Positions 7,303-16,087 of a DNA stretch of 29,418 nucleotides are shown here, one piece after another (the stretch's first letter is position 1; each line of letters starts with the position of its first letter). The notes beneath the pieces were generated by a model. It was not told the DNA's origin. It saw nothing but the letters and a program-made list of their open reading frames with translations, and ran no database searches. A program made the position numbers and the translations under genes. The DNA comes from Clostridiales bacterium UBA2432 (lineage in GTDB: Bacteria > Bacillota > Clostridia > Lachnospirales > Vallitaleaceae): the NCBI GenBank assembly GCA_002342805.1, contig DDQW01000065.1:1-29418 (forward strand). Direction: 5' to 3'.

Positions 7303-9219
7303 ATGATGAAGTTTAGAGTGGTTGGATTATGTATTGTTTTATTATTGATGTTTACATCAAACAGTTTTATTCAAGCAGGGAGTTCAACATGGACGGAGTC
7401 CAAACAGGTATCATACTCCGGTGGTCAAAAAACTGTTACTGTTTTATGGGTAGATCTTAATAATGATCAAGTTCGATTAGAGGCAGCATTTGCAGGAGAT
7501 GGCGTAGGCAATACAGCGCCATTAAAAAATATTGTTGAAGGCGTTAATGATGCTGATGGCAAAGGAATTGCCGGTATTAACGGAACCTTTTTTAATGCCT
7601 ATGCAGATATGCAGCCGGCAGGAACCGTGATTCAAGCCGGAGAGATTAAACATATATCCAATACCGGATCGGTTATGGCCATTACAGATACAAATGCAGT
7701 GCGTATAGATCCTCTATATGCGAAGGTATTAGGGGGAACCAAGGACCAATGGAATTGGCCCTATAGTTGGTATGCCTGGAATATTAACCATTATTATAAT
7801 GACCCAAGTGCAACCATGATTTTTACTGGGGACTATGAGGGTACAAAACCGGCACATGATTTTACATCCATTGAAGTGAAAAATGGTGTGGTTCAGAAAA
7901 TAGATACAGGTAGTTTTCATATTCCGGCAGATGGATTTATTGTCTTAACAAAAGATCAAAATGTAATCGATGTTTTTTCGGTTGGAGAAAAGGCAGAATA
8001 TCGTGTTGAATATTACCGCAATAATTATACAAGTCTAAATAATCAATCCATGACACTCGATTATTCAAGAGTTCGAACGGCCATTGGCGCAGGCCCTCAG
8101 CTTGTGAAAAACGGTCAAGTTGTTGCTAATGCATCAAGCGAAGGTTTTTCAGAAGATAAGATAACGCAAGGTGCAGCAATGCGAAGTCTTGTCGGCGTGA
8201 CGGCAGATGGAATCCTTGGCATGGCAACTGTATCCAGTGTGAATGTTGTCCAGTTAGGCGAAATCGCTAAAGAACTAGGTATGATTGAGGCCATGAACCT
8301 GGATGGCGGTGGTTCAAGTGCCTTGTATCATAAAGGAAAGTATATATCAGGGCCCGGAAGGAATATATCCAATGCACTTGTTGTCAAAGAACTCAATCAT
8401 CCACCGGTTTCAGTGGAGCTCAATAATAAACCCATCTTTTTTGATTCAGAACCTTACAACAATCCGACCTACGGACGTGTACTTGTACCTTTAAGAAAGA
8501 TAGCTGAAGCCCTAGGTGCAAATGTGGGCTGGGATCCGGCAACGTCATCTGTTAGCATTGAGCGCTTAGGAACCCAGATGCTTTTAAAAGTAGATAGCAG
8601 CACGGTTAATGTCAATGGACAAAATCATACAATGGATGTTCCGGTGATATTACGTAATGATCGTACCTATGTTCCGGTTCGTTTTGTGACCGAATTTTTT
8701 GATGGCCAAGTGGAATGGGATGGTATAACACGAACGGTGAAGCTGACCATTAACGATGCTAGAGAGATTCTTGATTTGGCAAAAGCATACGAAGAATCCG
8801 GACAACTTGAACCGGCTATTGGAAAATATCAAGAAGTGCTTAGTCTGGATGCAAGGAATATTACTGCTGCCAAACGTTTGGCAGATATTTTTAATCGTTT
8901 ATTAGAAAAAAAGGAAGAAGCCATTCCTTATTATGAACTTGTATATAGCTTGGATTCAGAAGACTCTGCCAATATTAACGCCTTGGCATGGTTGTATTAT
9001 TCAACCTATCAATATGATAAAGCAATAGAACTATTTGAAGCATATAATCAATTAAATCCGACATCGGGAAGTGGAGAATACGGGATTGCTCAGTGTTATG
9101 CATCCTATCAAATGGATGATATAGGTAAAGCTGTTGATTATTTCCAACGTGCATTATCTAAAAAATTAAATGATACTCAAAAAGAGTATGCAGTAACCTA
9201 TATTAATAAGCACAACTAG
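7303..9219 (+). CDS. Secreted phosphodiester glycosidase (NAGPA/DUF2233) with stalk and TPR domains
   Basis: A 638-residue secreted protein. A signal peptide occupies about residues 1-25 (hydrophobic VVGLCIVLLLMF, likely cut near QAG). Residues about 85-368 form a phosphodiester glycosidase domain of the NAGPA (DUF2233) family, with GINGTFFN near the start, GAGPQLVKNG in the middle and the hallmark NLDGGGSSAL from residue 332. Residues about 372-486 are a copper-amine-oxidase-N ('stalk') domain (RVLVPLRKIAEALGANVGWD, then RTYVPVRFVTEFFDG), which in Clostridia is a wall- or surface-associated module and not an oxidase. The C-terminal 150 residues are helical TPR-like repeats. NAGPA relatives remove N-acetylglucosamine-1-phosphodiesters, so a wall-polymer substrate is plausible but inferred. 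It is followed after 9 bases by a lipoprotein gene. Confidence 0.85.
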   Translation: MMKFRVVGLCIVLLLMFTSNSFIQAGSSTWTESKQVSYSGGQKTVTVLWVDLNNDQVRLEAAFAGDGVGNTAPLKNIVEGVNDADGKGIAGINGTFFNAYADMQPAGTVIQAGEIKHISNTGSVMAITDTNAVRIDPLYAKVLGGTKDQWNWPYSWYAWNINHYYNDPSATMIFTGDYEGTKPAHDFTSIEVKNGVVQKIDTGSFHIPADGFIVLTKDQNVIDVFSVGEKAEYRVEYYRNNYTSLNNQSMTLDYSRVRTAIGAGPQLVKNGQVVANASSEGFSEDKITQGAAMRSLVGVTADGILGMATVSSVNVVQLGEIAKELGMIEAMNLDGGGSSALYHKGKYISGPGRNISNALVVKELNHPPVSVELNNKPIFFDSEPYNNPTYGRVLVPLRKIAEALGANVGWDPATSSVSIERLGTQMLLKVDSSTVNVNGQNHTMDVPVILRNDRTYVPVRFVTEFFDGQVEWDGITRTVKLTINDAREILDLAKAYEESGQLEPAIGKYQEVLSLDARNITAAKRLADIFNRLLEKKEEAIPYYELVYSLDSEDSANINALAWLYYSTYQYDKAIELFEAYNQLNPTSGSGEYGIAQCYASYQMDDIGKAVDYFQRALSKKLNDTQKEYAVTYINKHN

Positions 9220-9228
9220 GAGGGATTT

Positions 9229-10959
9229 ATGGAAAAGAGGTGGATACAATTATTCACACTTAGTATGATGATGATTCTTGTGAGCGGATGTTTATTGGAT
9301 ACTTCTAGAGTAGAGGGTGAAAAACTACTGGTCGATAATATTTCAACGCAACAAGAGGAGTCGGAATCAGAACCAGAACTAGAACTAGAGGGTCCAATAG
9401 AAATAACGGATTATAAAACATTAAAAAAATTATGGGAAGAGTATTTTTATGACGCGATTACCACCGTTTCAAATACACATGAGTTTGATTCACCACAAGA
9501 TATTGATGTGAATTACCTTTTAGATTTTGCAGCTCAAAAATATGTTCAAGAAAATGGGGTTGAGCATCTAGAGCTTGAATTTGAAGATAGCAGTACCCGT
9601 TTATTGCCAAGAGAAGAGTTAATGCCGTATATTGATCGTTATTTTAATATGGAAGAGGTGGAGTGGGATGAGCAATATTATCCTTTGTCTTATCACAAAG
9701 GGAACAAAGCGAATTATCTTCATGAACAAAACCCATGGGGATTAACGTTTGAAAATGTTTATCGTTATCCGGATGGAACTATATCCGCAGACTATGTGGA
9801 ATATGACCGTGAATATACAGGTGAGATTAATACTATTCAGTCAATGACATTAAAACCACATCCGGATATGGAGAAACAGCTTTATTTTGCTTCGTCAACC
9901 TATGAGCTTATTGACAATCAACGTGTTAAAATCATTGGTGATTATGAACGGTTAGATTCATTGGCGGCACTGATGGAAGACCCAACAAATGTACTTCAGA
10001 TTATTGGTGAGACAGACCATGCGCTTTTTCTTGTAGAAGTCAACCAACGTCAATGGAAAGGAATTAAATTAATAAAAGTAGATAAAAGAAATTTTAAGTT
10101 GATAAAAGCGGTCAATCTTGAAATCATAGATGAAGCCTTCCCGGTAAAGTATCTTGGGGACAAAGTCTATCACTTGAAAAAGACAGTTATCGATGTATAT
10201 GATGAAGGATTGACATTGATTCAAAGCATCGATGTTCCGACACATATAAAACCATTAGGGGAACCGGGATATGATTATGATCCGATAGGACAACGCATTG
10301 TTTATAGTGATGAAGAAGGTTTAAAACTATATAACATGAATAGCGAAAATGACGTATTGATTAATGAAACTATCCCTGTAGAAGACAATGACTTAATTGA
10401 TAATATTTACTTTTTACATCCGATATTTGTAGGTGAATCGATGAATGTTATTGCAACAATGTCAGGATATGAAGGGTATACCGGTTTTTTATTCTATCAA
10501 CAAGCGACGGAACATACTCAGATGCATTCTTTTGGATTTGATCAAGCTTTGCATACAATGCAAGCTGAAAACACCTATATAACAATGCTTCCTGTCTATT
10601 ATTCAAAAGATGATACATATATAGCCGGAGGTATGATTGTTGATTTAGAAACAGGTAACTTAAGTTTTATGCCTGAGGACGTTGATTGGAATGAAGGATA
10701 TCTTATAACGGATATATATAAATACGATGGAGCACATACAAGTGTTTATGTGGATCATTCAAATGCAGATAAAAATGATAAATTAAAAACAGTTCATGCA
10801 TATACTGTGAGCTCAAATAGCATTCAAGAAAACATATTACAGATTACGGAAGCCAATGTATCTGTTATCGGTGTGCTAAATGATGATACCATTCTTTTAC
10901 AATATAACTATAATATCCATGAAAATGGTGTAATCGCAATCAACAATAACAATTATTGA
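9229..10959 (+). CDS. Lipoprotein of unknown function
   Basis: A 576-residue protein with a type II signal peptide: a hydrophobic run then the lipobox V-S-G-C with the lipid-bearing cysteine at C21. An acidic linker (SESEPELELEG) leads to a large extracytoplasmic domain made largely of short beta strands, with repeating units such as HALFLVEVNQRQWKGIKLIK and KLYNMNSENDVLINE that suggest a beta-propeller, though I cannot count blades confidently. I do not recognise the family. It lies 9 bases after the phosphodiester glycosidase gene with AGGAGGG overlapping the upstream stop, so the two are co-transcribed and may act together at the outer face of the membrane. Its 3' end overlaps the convergent response regulator gene by 7 bases. 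Confidence 0.75.
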   Translation: MEKRWIQLFTLSMMMILVSGCLLDTSRVEGEKLLVDNISTQQEESESEPELELEGPIEITDYKTLKKLWEEYFYDAITTVSNTHEFDSPQDIDVNYLLDFAAQKYVQENGVEHLELEFEDSSTRLLPREELMPYIDRYFNMEEVEWDEQYYPLSYHKGNKANYLHEQNPWGLTFENVYRYPDGTISADYVEYDREYTGEINTIQSMTLKPHPDMEKQLYFASSTYELIDNQRVKIIGDYERLDSLAALMEDPTNVLQIIGETDHALFLVEVNQRQWKGIKLIKVDKRNFKLIKAVNLEIIDEAFPVKYLGDKVYHLKKTVIDVYDEGLTLIQSIDVPTHIKPLGEPGYDYDPIGQRIVYSDEEGLKLYNMNSENDVLINETIPVEDNDLIDNIYFLHPIFVGESMNVIATMSGYEGYTGFLFYQQATEHTQMHSFGFDQALHTMQAENTYITMLPVYYSKDDTYIAGGMIVDLETGNLSFMPEDVDWNEGYLITDIYKYDGAHTSVYVDHSNADKNDKLKTVHAYTVSSNSIQENILQITEANVSVIGVLNDDTILLQYNYNIHENGVIAINNNNY

Positions 10960-10966
10960 TTGCGAT
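10933..10966. repeat. Inverted repeat spanning two convergent stop codons
   Basis: ATCGCAATCAA (10933-10943) and TTGATTGCGAT (10956-10966) form a perfect 11-bp stem around a 12-base loop. Both convergent stops (TGA 10957-10959 plus, TAA 10955-10953 minus) lie within it. There is no T-run on either side, so it is not a classical terminator, but it may limit read-through or protect both 3' ends. Confidence 0.6.
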
Positions 10967-11576
10967 AATAGAAGATGGCCAGCTGTGTACGGTCACGAAG
11001 ATTTAAGCGTTCTAAGATAACGCTAATGTAGTTGCGGACGGTGCCTTCGCTTAAGAACAGTTCTGCACCAATTTCTTTATTGGAGAGTCCGTCGGCAACA
11101 CACGTTAATATTTGGATTTCTTTATCCGATAAGCCTAAGTCAGAAAATGTGCTTGGGCTTTTTTGTTGTAAAAGTTTGGGGAGTTTATCTACGACGGCTT
11201 CACCAAAAACCCTTTGTCCTGCTGCAACAGCACGAATGGCAGGTAAGATACTGTCAAAATTTTGTTTAAGTAGATAGCCTTTGGCCCCGATACGGAGTGC
11301 TTTGACAATATATTCATCATCCAAAAAGGTTGTTAAGTAAAGAATCTTTGCCTCTGAATCTTCCCCTAATATCTTGGTGCCGGCATCCAATCCGTTCATA
11401 TTTTCCATGCGTATATCCATGAGAATAACGTCAACAAGATGTTGGTGATAGAGTTCAATCGCTTCTTGGCCACTATGACCAAGGGCAATAACTTCAATAT
11501 CCTCACTTTGACTTAAGATGGTTTTTAGAGATGCGGCGACGAGTTTGTCATCATCGATGACCAGAATTTTAATCAT
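10953..11576 (-). CDS. NarL/LuxR-family response regulator
   Basis: A 207-residue DNA-binding response regulator. The receiver domain (residues 1-118) keeps the acidic pocket D8/D9, the phosphoacceptor D54 (ILMDIRM), T82/T83 and K104. The C-terminal LuxR-type helix-turn-helix spans about 146-205 (LSDKEIQILTCVADGLSNKE, then SEGTVRNYISVILERL). The ATG at 11576 is chosen because MIKILVIDDD is the normal receiver start; it overlaps the upstream sensor kinase gene by 8 bases, so the two proteins are translationally coupled. The pair is divergent from an ABC-2 exporter operon, which it most likely regulates, in the way Bacillus YvfTU or LiaRS-like systems sit beside transporters. Confidence 0.93.
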   Translation of the reverse strand: MIKILVIDDDKLVAASLKTILSQSEDIEVIALGHSGQEAIELYHQHLVDVILMDIRMENMNGLDAGTKILGEDSEAKILYLTTFLDDEYIVKALRIGAKGYLLKQNFDSILPAIRAVAAGQRVFGEAVVDKLPKLLQQKSPSTFSDLGLSDKEIQILTCVADGLSNKEIGAELFLSEGTVRNYISVILERLNLRDRTQLAIFYYRNQ

Positions 11577-12663
11577 TTTCCTTTGTCTCCTCTCGAGGTA
11601 GTGTAATAAACAGTTGGAATCCGTTTTCAATGTCTATATTCATGCGTCCGCCAAGTTTTTCTACACGTTCGCTAATATTTCTCAAACCAATGCCTTCGTC
11701 TAGGCCATAACTTGACACATGACCGTTGTCGGATAGGATTAATTGGTAAAAAGCGTGATGTTCACGCAAGCGTAGGGTGACCTTTGTTGCATCGCTGTGT
11801 TTAATTGTATTATTTAAGCCCTCTTTAATGATGGCAATCAGTGCATATTTAATGGCTTGATGGGGGGAGCGGGTAATATGAAGATCAAGATCAATCTCAC
11901 AAAATGTAAATTCAGAAGTTATTTTTTGAATGGCAGATTCAATATCAATCGAAGTATCGTGAAGATCATGTACACTGGAACGAATATTATCCATGCCTTG
12001 GTTAAGGGTGTCCCTTAGCGCCTGTAAATGCTCTTGTAGGTCCATATCTTTATTAATGGCTAATATAGCACCGATTTGTAGTAGAGCTCTTGATAATACG
12101 TGGCCAACGTGATCATGGATCTCCCGGGCGATACGATGACGTTCATTTAAGGTGGCGTGATAAATTTCATTATCTTGACTTTCCAGAAGTTGCTGATGTT
12201 GTTGTTTAAGAGTATAAGTGAGTTCTCGGGTACGATCTTCAAGCTCATGATAAGCAATGGTCTTATTTGCGCAGGTTTTTGTACGATATTTTATCAGTGC
12301 CGCGACACCTATCAAAGCAGATAAGACGAAAAAAGTTAAAGGACCATAGTGTTGATAACTTGTCGACAGAATGATTGCAGTTAAAAGTTGGAACCAATGT
12401 GAATAGGAAAAAAACCAGGTATAAATGATCACCGGCAAGAAAAAGACGGCGGATGGCATCCATAGGCAGAGGAGTAGATAAGTGATGGTAATAATATGGT
12501 GGAATACCGGTTTATCCGTATAGGCTAATAAAGCCGATGCAATCAAGGCAACGAGCACAACAAGGAGTAATACAATCAGGTGACTAGACCCTATAATATG
12601 TAGATATAAGGCAAGTCCTAAAAAAAAGAGTATAAGTTTATCGATAATATCCATTATATGCAT
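11569..12663 (-). CDS. Membrane sensor histidine kinase (HisKA_3 type)
   Basis: A 364-residue sensor kinase of the NarL/DesK class. About five hydrophobic segments lie in residues 8-125 with very short loops, so it has no large external sensor domain and probably reads membrane state or an exporter partner. A coiled-coil linker (about 135-170) leads to the dimerisation and phosphoacceptor helix ERHRIAREIHDHVGHVLSRA with H183, then the ATPase domain with KEGLNNTIKHSDAT (N284/N285), SDNG (D312) and GLDEGIGLRNI. Translation starts at ATG 12663 with GAGG 7 bases upstream. It forms an operon with the response regulator and is transcribed away from the ABC exporter genes. Confidence 0.92.
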   Translation of the reverse strand: MHIMDIIDKLILFFLGLALYLHIIGSSHLIVLLLVVLVALIASALLAYTDKPVFHHIITITYLLLCLWMPSAVFFLPVIIYTWFFSYSHWFQLLTAIILSTSYQHYGPLTFFVLSALIGVAALIKYRTKTCANKTIAYHELEDRTRELTYTLKQQHQQLLESQDNEIYHATLNERHRIAREIHDHVGHVLSRALLQIGAILAINKDMDLQEHLQALRDTLNQGMDNIRSSVHDLHDTSIDIESAIQKITSEFTFCEIDLDLHITRSPHQAIKYALIAIIKEGLNNTIKHSDATKVTLRLREHHAFYQLILSDNGHVSSYGLDEGIGLRNISERVEKLGGRMNIDIENGFQLFITLPREETKEND

Positions 12664-12679
12664 AAGTTATCCTCACATG

Positions 12680-12691
12680 TGACATTTGTCA
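12680..12691. promoter_or_regulatory. Palindrome in the divergent control region
   Basis: TGACA-TT-TGTCA is a perfect dyad, extended on each side by A-T matches after one mismatch. It lies between the kinase gene and the exporter operon and inside the kinase 5' leader. It is a candidate binding site for the NarL-type regulator; this is inference from position. Confidence 0.4.
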
Positions 12692-12718
12692 TATAGAATC
12701 TGATAGATGGCACTTACA

Positions 12719-12746
12719 ATTATAGCAAAAAAACTTTACAATACAA
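12719..12746 (-). promoter_or_regulatory. Promoter of the histidine kinase operon
   Basis: Minus strand: TTGTAT (12746-12741), a 16-base spacer ending TGC, then TATAAT (12724-12719), an extended consensus -10. Transcription would start near 12712, giving a leader of about 50 bases. Confidence 0.65.
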
Positions 12747-12795
12747 ACAAGAAGTCAAAAAATATGAAGAAAACAAAGTTTGAAGGAGGATTTTT

Positions 12796-13728
12796 ATGGT
12801 AATAAAAGTAAACAATTTAGTTAAACGTTATGGAGACTTAGTTGCTCTTGACCATTTATCATTTGACGTACGTGAAGGGGAGATTTTTGGTCTCTTAGGA
12901 CCTAACGGCTCAGGTAAAACAACGGCCATCAATTGTATTTTATCCTTGTTATCCTATGATAAAGGAGAGATTGAAGTTTTTGGTAAGCCAATGACACCGG
13001 AAAGCTATGAAGCAAAAAGAAATATCGGTGTAGTGATGCAAAATGTAGCGGTATTTAATGAACTCACAGTTCGAGAGAATGTTGATTATTTTTGTGGACT
13101 ATATGTTCCGAACAAGAAAGAAAAAAAACAACTTGTGGATGAAGCCATTGCTTTTGTCGGTTTGGAAAAGTATGAAAAATTTATACCTAAAAAATTGAGT
13201 GGTGGTCTACTTCGCCGTCTAAATATTGCGTGTGGAATTGCTCATAAACCCAAGATTATCATTCTAGATGAACCAACAGTCGCTGTTGACCCCCAAAGTC
13301 GAAACAAGATTTTAGAAGGAATCAAGGAACTGAATAAAAAGGGTGCAACCGTGATCTATACCTCTCACTACATGGAAGAAGTGGAGCAAATCTGCTCACG
13401 TATTATGATACTAGACCACGGAAAATCCATTGCTTCGGGAAGTAAAGAATCCCTAAAAGCCATGATTGATGTGGGCGAAAAGATTTCCATTGAACTCTAT
13501 GATTTAGAGGATGAACAGATGCGAAGCTTTCGTAAGTTACCTAATGTAGCTTCAGTATCTTATGATGAGAATCTGTTAACCATTCATTCTTATAAGGCGG
13601 CCAATAACTTGGAACATGTTTTAGAGCATATCAAAACACGGAATATGGCCTTTGGAAAAATCTATTCAGAAAAACCAACATTGAATGATGTTTTCTTGGA
13701 ATTAACTGGTAAAGAATTAAGAGATTAG
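12796..13728 (+). CDS. ABC exporter ATP-binding protein (DrrA-like)
   Basis: A 310-residue ATPase of the DrrA/CcmA drug- and lipid-exporter class. It carries Walker A GPNGSGKTT (35-43), Q-loop Q82, signature LSGGLLRR (134-141, with L in the place of the usual Q), Walker B IIILDE (154-159) and switch H191. An accessory C-terminal domain of about 90 residues follows the nucleotide-binding fold, as in DrrA-type ATPases. AAGGAGG precedes the ATG. Two permease genes follow immediately (11-base gap, then a 14-base overlap), so the complex is probably one ATPase dimer with a permease heterodimer. Control by the divergent two-component system is likely. Confidence 0.93.
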   Translation: MVIKVNNLVKRYGDLVALDHLSFDVREGEIFGLLGPNGSGKTTAINCILSLLSYDKGEIEVFGKPMTPESYEAKRNIGVVMQNVAVFNELTVRENVDYFCGLYVPNKKEKKQLVDEAIAFVGLEKYEKFIPKKLSGGLLRRLNIACGIAHKPKIIILDEPTVAVDPQSRNKILEGIKELNKKGATVIYTSHYMEEVEQICSRIMILDHGKSIASGSKESLKAMIDVGEKISIELYDLEDEQMRSFRKLPNVASVSYDENLLTIHSYKAANNLEHVLEHIKTRNMAFGKIYSEKPTLNDVFLELTGKELRD

Positions 13729-13739
13729 GAGGTGAGCAT

Positions 13740-14852
13740 ATGTATGGACATATTTTAAAATATCGACTAAAGTGCTTAACCAAAGACAGGGATAACATGT
13801 TTTGGATTCTTATATTTCCAATCGTTTTAAGTACACTGCTTTATGCGGCGCTTGGTAATATCGGTAATCAGGAAAATTTTCATCAGATTCCGCTTGGACT
13901 CGTAGCAGAAGAAAAAAGTGAAGAGGTGACCCGTCTTATGAATGCAACGGACTTAGTTGAATTTCAGATGATGGATCAAACAGAAGCACAAGCGTCATTG
14001 GAAAACGAAGAGCTTATTGGTTATGTACTTATGGATGAAGAAATGAAGTTTGTTGTCCAGACAAAGGGCATGGAGCAAAGTATTGCTCGCTTATTTTTGA
14101 ATCATTATCGACAAACGGTAGGAACTCTTGAAAATATTATGAGAAATCATCCGGAACAGATGGAGACAGTGGTCAATCGACTTGAGACGAGACAAGTCTT
14201 TACGACGCCGGTATCAGCAGCAAGAGCAAAATTAGATCCTATGTTGATTTTTTTCTTCGCATTGATTGCCATGACCTGTATGTATGGTGCATATCTTGGA
14301 CTACGGGAAGCGGTTGATATTCAAGCGAATCTGTCAGATTTGGCAGCACGTATTAATATCGCGCCGATTCATAAGATGAAGACGTTTTTTTATAGTATTA
14401 GTGCGGCGGTGATTATTCAAGTGGTGATTATTAGCGTCCTGCTTGCTTATTTACAATTTGTTTTAAAAATAAACTTAGGTGATCGAAGCTTATTGATATA
14501 TTTAACATCTGTTTTAGGAAGTGTTTTAGGCGTTATGGCAGGTGCTTTTATCGGAACGGTACTTAAAACATCAGAGAATATGAAAAATGCAATTGTTACT
14601 ATTTTTTCATTGGGAGGAGCTTATTTGGCTGGACTAATGAATTTTTCAACCAAGTATACAGTTGCTGAGAATGTTCCGATTTTAACGGTATTAAACCCGG
14701 TTAATCTATTAGCCGATGCCTATTATGCCTTATATATGTTTGACTCACTCGAACGGTATTGGATGAATATAATGTATATGATCGGTTTTATTATTCTTTT
14801 CTTTTTAGGAACATATATGAATGTAAGGAGGCGAAAGTATGCCAGTATTTAA
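13740..14852 (+). CDS. ABC-2 type permease, subunit 1
   Basis: A 370-residue ABC-2 permease. The first membrane helix (about residues 22-41, FWILIFPIVLSTLLYAALG) is followed by a roughly 125-residue extracytoplasmic domain and then five membrane helices from about residue 170 to 362. This layout is typical of the ABC2_membrane_3 group, exporters of drugs, peptides or lipids. AGGAGGTGA (13727-13735) gives a strong start at ATG 13740. It shares its topology with the next gene, with which it overlaps by 14 bases, so the two probably form a heterodimer. The substrate is unknown; no peptide precursor or modification gene is seen beside it. Confidence 0.88.
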   Translation: MYGHILKYRLKCLTKDRDNMFWILIFPIVLSTLLYAALGNIGNQENFHQIPLGLVAEEKSEEVTRLMNATDLVEFQMMDQTEAQASLENEELIGYVLMDEEMKFVVQTKGMEQSIARLFLNHYRQTVGTLENIMRNHPEQMETVVNRLETRQVFTTPVSAARAKLDPMLIFFFALIAMTCMYGAYLGLREAVDIQANLSDLAARINIAPIHKMKTFFYSISAAVIIQVVIISVLLAYLQFVLKINLGDRSLLIYLTSVLGSVLGVMAGAFIGTVLKTSENMKNAIVTIFSLGGAYLAGLMNFSTKYTVAENVPILTVLNPVNLLADAYYALYMFDSLERYWMNIMYMIGFIILFFLGTYMNVRRRKYASI

Positions 14853-16002
14853 AGTATGTATGCGGATTATTAAACACAATTTACCCGCTCTAGGGATCTA
14901 TTTAGCCATTTTTATAGGCATTAGTGTTCTCTATGCAACCAATATGAATCAGGAAGTGGACCCGAATTTTAGTCAGTCGAAAATCCCCATGGCAATCATG
15001 AGTGCGGATGAATCTCCATTTATCGATGGATTGAAAGAACATTTAAGTGGCGTTGCACGGTTTGTCGACTTAGAGGATGAAAGTGAAGCCATACAAGATG
15101 CATTATATTTTAGAGAAGTTGTCTATATTCTTCGTATCCCTCAAGGTTTTACCGACGATTTTTTAAAGGGTGACTATCAGATGATGGAAAAGACGGTTAT
15201 TGAAAATGCGGCAAACACCTATTACATTGACCTAGCCTTAGATCAATATTTAAATACAGCCCGCTTGTATGTGGGCCTTGAATCTATGGATGAGAGACAA
15301 TTAGCAGATGCTGTATTAGGGGACTTAGACGAAGAGATTGAGGTTCTTGTAACGACCACGGCATCCAATCAAAACGTCATGGAATTTATGGTTCAATATT
15401 TTAATTATTTGGGATATGGCTTATTTAGTATTCTCATATTAGGCGTTTCATTTACCATGTTTTTACTTCATGATGTGGACGTGAAAAATCGAAATGCAAG
15501 TTCGCCGATTCCAACAGGTCGTATTGTCCGTGAGCATATTTTTGCCAATGTAACCTTTGCCTTTAGTGCTTTAACTTTATTTTTAATAGCCTTGTTTGTT
15601 TTGGGTGTACGTGAGTTTACCATACCCATGCTACTGTTTGTATTAAATGCGGTTATCTTTACCCTATGTGCTCTGGGCATCAGTTTTGTTATCGGAACCT
15701 TAGTGAAAAGCAAGGCGGCCATTCATGCGGTTGCCAATGTGGTTGCATTAGGTCTCAGTTTTTTGAGCGGTGTATTCGTGCCTCAGTTTCTGCTGAGTGA
15801 GAGGGTCTTAAAAGTTGCAAGTTTCTCTCCCGTATATTGGTATGTTCGTGCCAATGAGCACATTGGTCAGATGACAGAAGTTAGTCCTGACCGATTAATT
15901 ATCCCATTGCAAGGCATGGGAATTCAACTTGTTTTTGCGGTTATGTTTTTAAGTATTGCACTTGTTATTGGCAAGCGTAAATGGGGTCTGAAAAATATAT
16001 AA
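14839..16002 (+). CDS. ABC-2 type permease, subunit 2
   Basis: A 387-residue ABC-2 permease with the same plan as its neighbour: first helix about residues 15-35 (LPALGIYLAIFIGISVLYAT), a long extracytoplasmic domain to about 190, then five helices. The motif FLSGVFVPQFLLSE before the last helices is typical of the family. Its ATG lies inside the upstream gene with AAGGAGG just before it, giving coupled translation. Together with the ATPase it makes a complete exporter. A terminator hairpin follows at 16031-16068. Confidence 0.88.
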   Translation: MPVFKVCMRIIKHNLPALGIYLAIFIGISVLYATNMNQEVDPNFSQSKIPMAIMSADESPFIDGLKEHLSGVARFVDLEDESEAIQDALYFREVVYILRIPQGFTDDFLKGDYQMMEKTVIENAANTYYIDLALDQYLNTARLYVGLESMDERQLADAVLGDLDEEIEVLVTTTASNQNVMEFMVQYFNYLGYGLFSILILGVSFTMFLLHDVDVKNRNASSPIPTGRIVREHIFANVTFAFSALTLFLIALFVLGVREFTIPMLLFVLNAVIFTLCALGISFVIGTLVKSKAAIHAVANVVALGLSFLSGVFVPQFLLSERVLKVASFSPVYWYVRANEHIGQMTEVSPDRLIIPLQGMGIQLVFAVMFLSIALVIGKRKWGLKNI

Positions 16003-16030
16003 AAAATAGTTGAGAATTATTATAGTTTTT

Positions 16031-16068
16031 AAGCCTATATGATATACTAATCATATAGGCTTATTTTT
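16031..16068 (+). terminator. Terminator of the ABC exporter operon
   Basis: A perfect 13-bp stem, AAGCCTATATGAT (16031-16043) with ATCATATAGGCTT (16050-16062), loop ATACTA, then ATTTTT. The hairpin also contains the extended -10 element of the next gene. Confidence 0.85.
16040..16048 (+). promoter_or_regulatory. Extended -10 promoter inside the terminator hairpin
   Basis: TG (16040-16041), A, TATACT (16043-16048) lies in the 5' arm and loop of the terminator. No good -35 is at the right distance. It is the only promoter-like element between the exporter operon and the EAL gene at 16088. Confidence 0.5.
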
Positions 16069-16087
16069 AGGGTAAGGGGGAGATGTA

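Noticed and set aside
12735..12768. TTTACA with a downstream TATGAA as the promoter of the ABC exporter operon.
   Set aside because: The spacing is about 22 bases and the -10 is poor, so I do not list it as a promoter.
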